Positions 63,966 to 64,000 of a stretch of 64,000 nt of DNA are shown in pieces. Source of the DNA: an uncultured Clostridia bacterium (GTDB taxonomy: Bacteria; Bacillota; Clostridia; Lachnospirales; CAG-274); assembly GCA_947624015.1 (NCBI GenBank), contig CANQIA010000001.1:1-64000 (forward strand), written 5' to 3'. The position numbers and the translations under genes were made by a program. A model generated the notes under the pieces. That model ran no database searches. It saw nothing but the letters and a program-made list of their open reading frames with translations, and had not been told where the DNA came from. Position 1 is the stretch's first letter, and each line of letters starts with the position of its first letter.

Positions 63966-64000
63966 ATGCGTATACTAGGTTTGGACTATGGAATGAAGAC
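63966..64000 (+). CDS. ruvX: Holliday junction resolvase RuvX (YqgF), N-terminal part
   Basis: Only the first eleven codons are in the window. They read MRILGLDYGMK, the RNase H-like N-terminus (LGLDYG with the first catalytic Asp) of RuvX/YqgF, which acts on pre-16S rRNA and possibly on recombination intermediates. It follows ireB by 12 bp, as in most Bacillota. The rest lies beyond the right edge. Confidence 0.85.
   Translation, partial: MRILGLDYGMK

Overview
The window is an origin-proximal chromosomal segment of an AT-rich, endospore-forming Bacillota, most likely class Clostridia. Reasons: dnaA-dnaN-rlbA-recF-gyrB-gyrA in the standard order, parA/parB with two perfect parS sites, a T-box in front of serS, the NYN-protein/sigH pair, a GerS-like lipoprotein next to alr, a collagen-like (exosporium type) protein, ireB-ruvX, strong AGGAGG ribosome binding sites, and heavy use of AGA and ATA codons. 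Genes left of about 8.3 kb are on the minus strand and most genes right of 8.9 kb are on the plus strand, as expected if replication starts around dnaA.

Layout. 0-0.5 kb: three-tRNA operon (Leu, Val, Asp). 0.5-8.3 kb, minus strand: small DUF6514-like protein, AI-2E-type permease, DUF896 protein, serS with T-box, HAD phosphatase, parB, parA, argS. 8.3-8.8 kb: structured 136-bp tandem repeats. 8.9-20.5 kb: secreted SLH protein, amidohydrolase, then the origin (DnaA boxes before dnaA, AT-rich unwinding region after it) and the replication/gyrase genes. 20.7-31.3 kb: GNAT and DUF2156 pair, glgB, NYN protein and sigH, a candidate small RNA, an aminotransferase, and a three-gene ABC importer. 31.4-37 kb: a second cluster of DnaA boxes, hpf behind a perfect sigma-H promoter, pyruvate kinase, and CstA. 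36.6-38 kb: an ISL3-type insertion sequence with a nonsense-mutated transposase, sitting in the terminator between cstA and a PEPCK-like DUF4914 gene. 40-41.1 kb: tRNA-Thr with structured mobile-looking repeats on both sides, then the collagen-like protein behind a sigma-K type promoter. 42.9-51 kb: rpmH-rnpA-yidD-yidC-jag-mnmE-mnmG, continued by nagA and an AIR-synthase protein instead of rsmG. 51-64 kb: asnB, HIT protein, SOD, ferritin, mazF, alr, gerS-like gene, rplM-rpsI, a HaeIII-type restriction-modification pair, murI, ddl, ireB and the first codons of ruvX.

How the genes fit together. The window holds the machinery for starting and segregating chromosomes, co-translational membrane insertion and tRNA U34 modification (yidC/jag/mnmEG), peptidoglycan amino acid supply (alr, murI, ddl), oxygen/iron protection (sod, ferritin), and PEP/pyruvate metabolism (pyk, cstA, DUF4914). 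Sporulation links recur: SigH is encoded here and a perfect SigH promoter precedes hpf; a sigma-K type promoter precedes the collagen-like gene.

The most unusual signal is a family of long, hairpin-rich intergenic repeats (four copies at 20.5, 40.3, 40.8 and 55.6 kb). Three of them are bracketed by direct repeats of 17-32 bp, and in two cases the duplicated segment is a complete terminator hairpin. They look like a non-autonomous mobile element that targets terminators.
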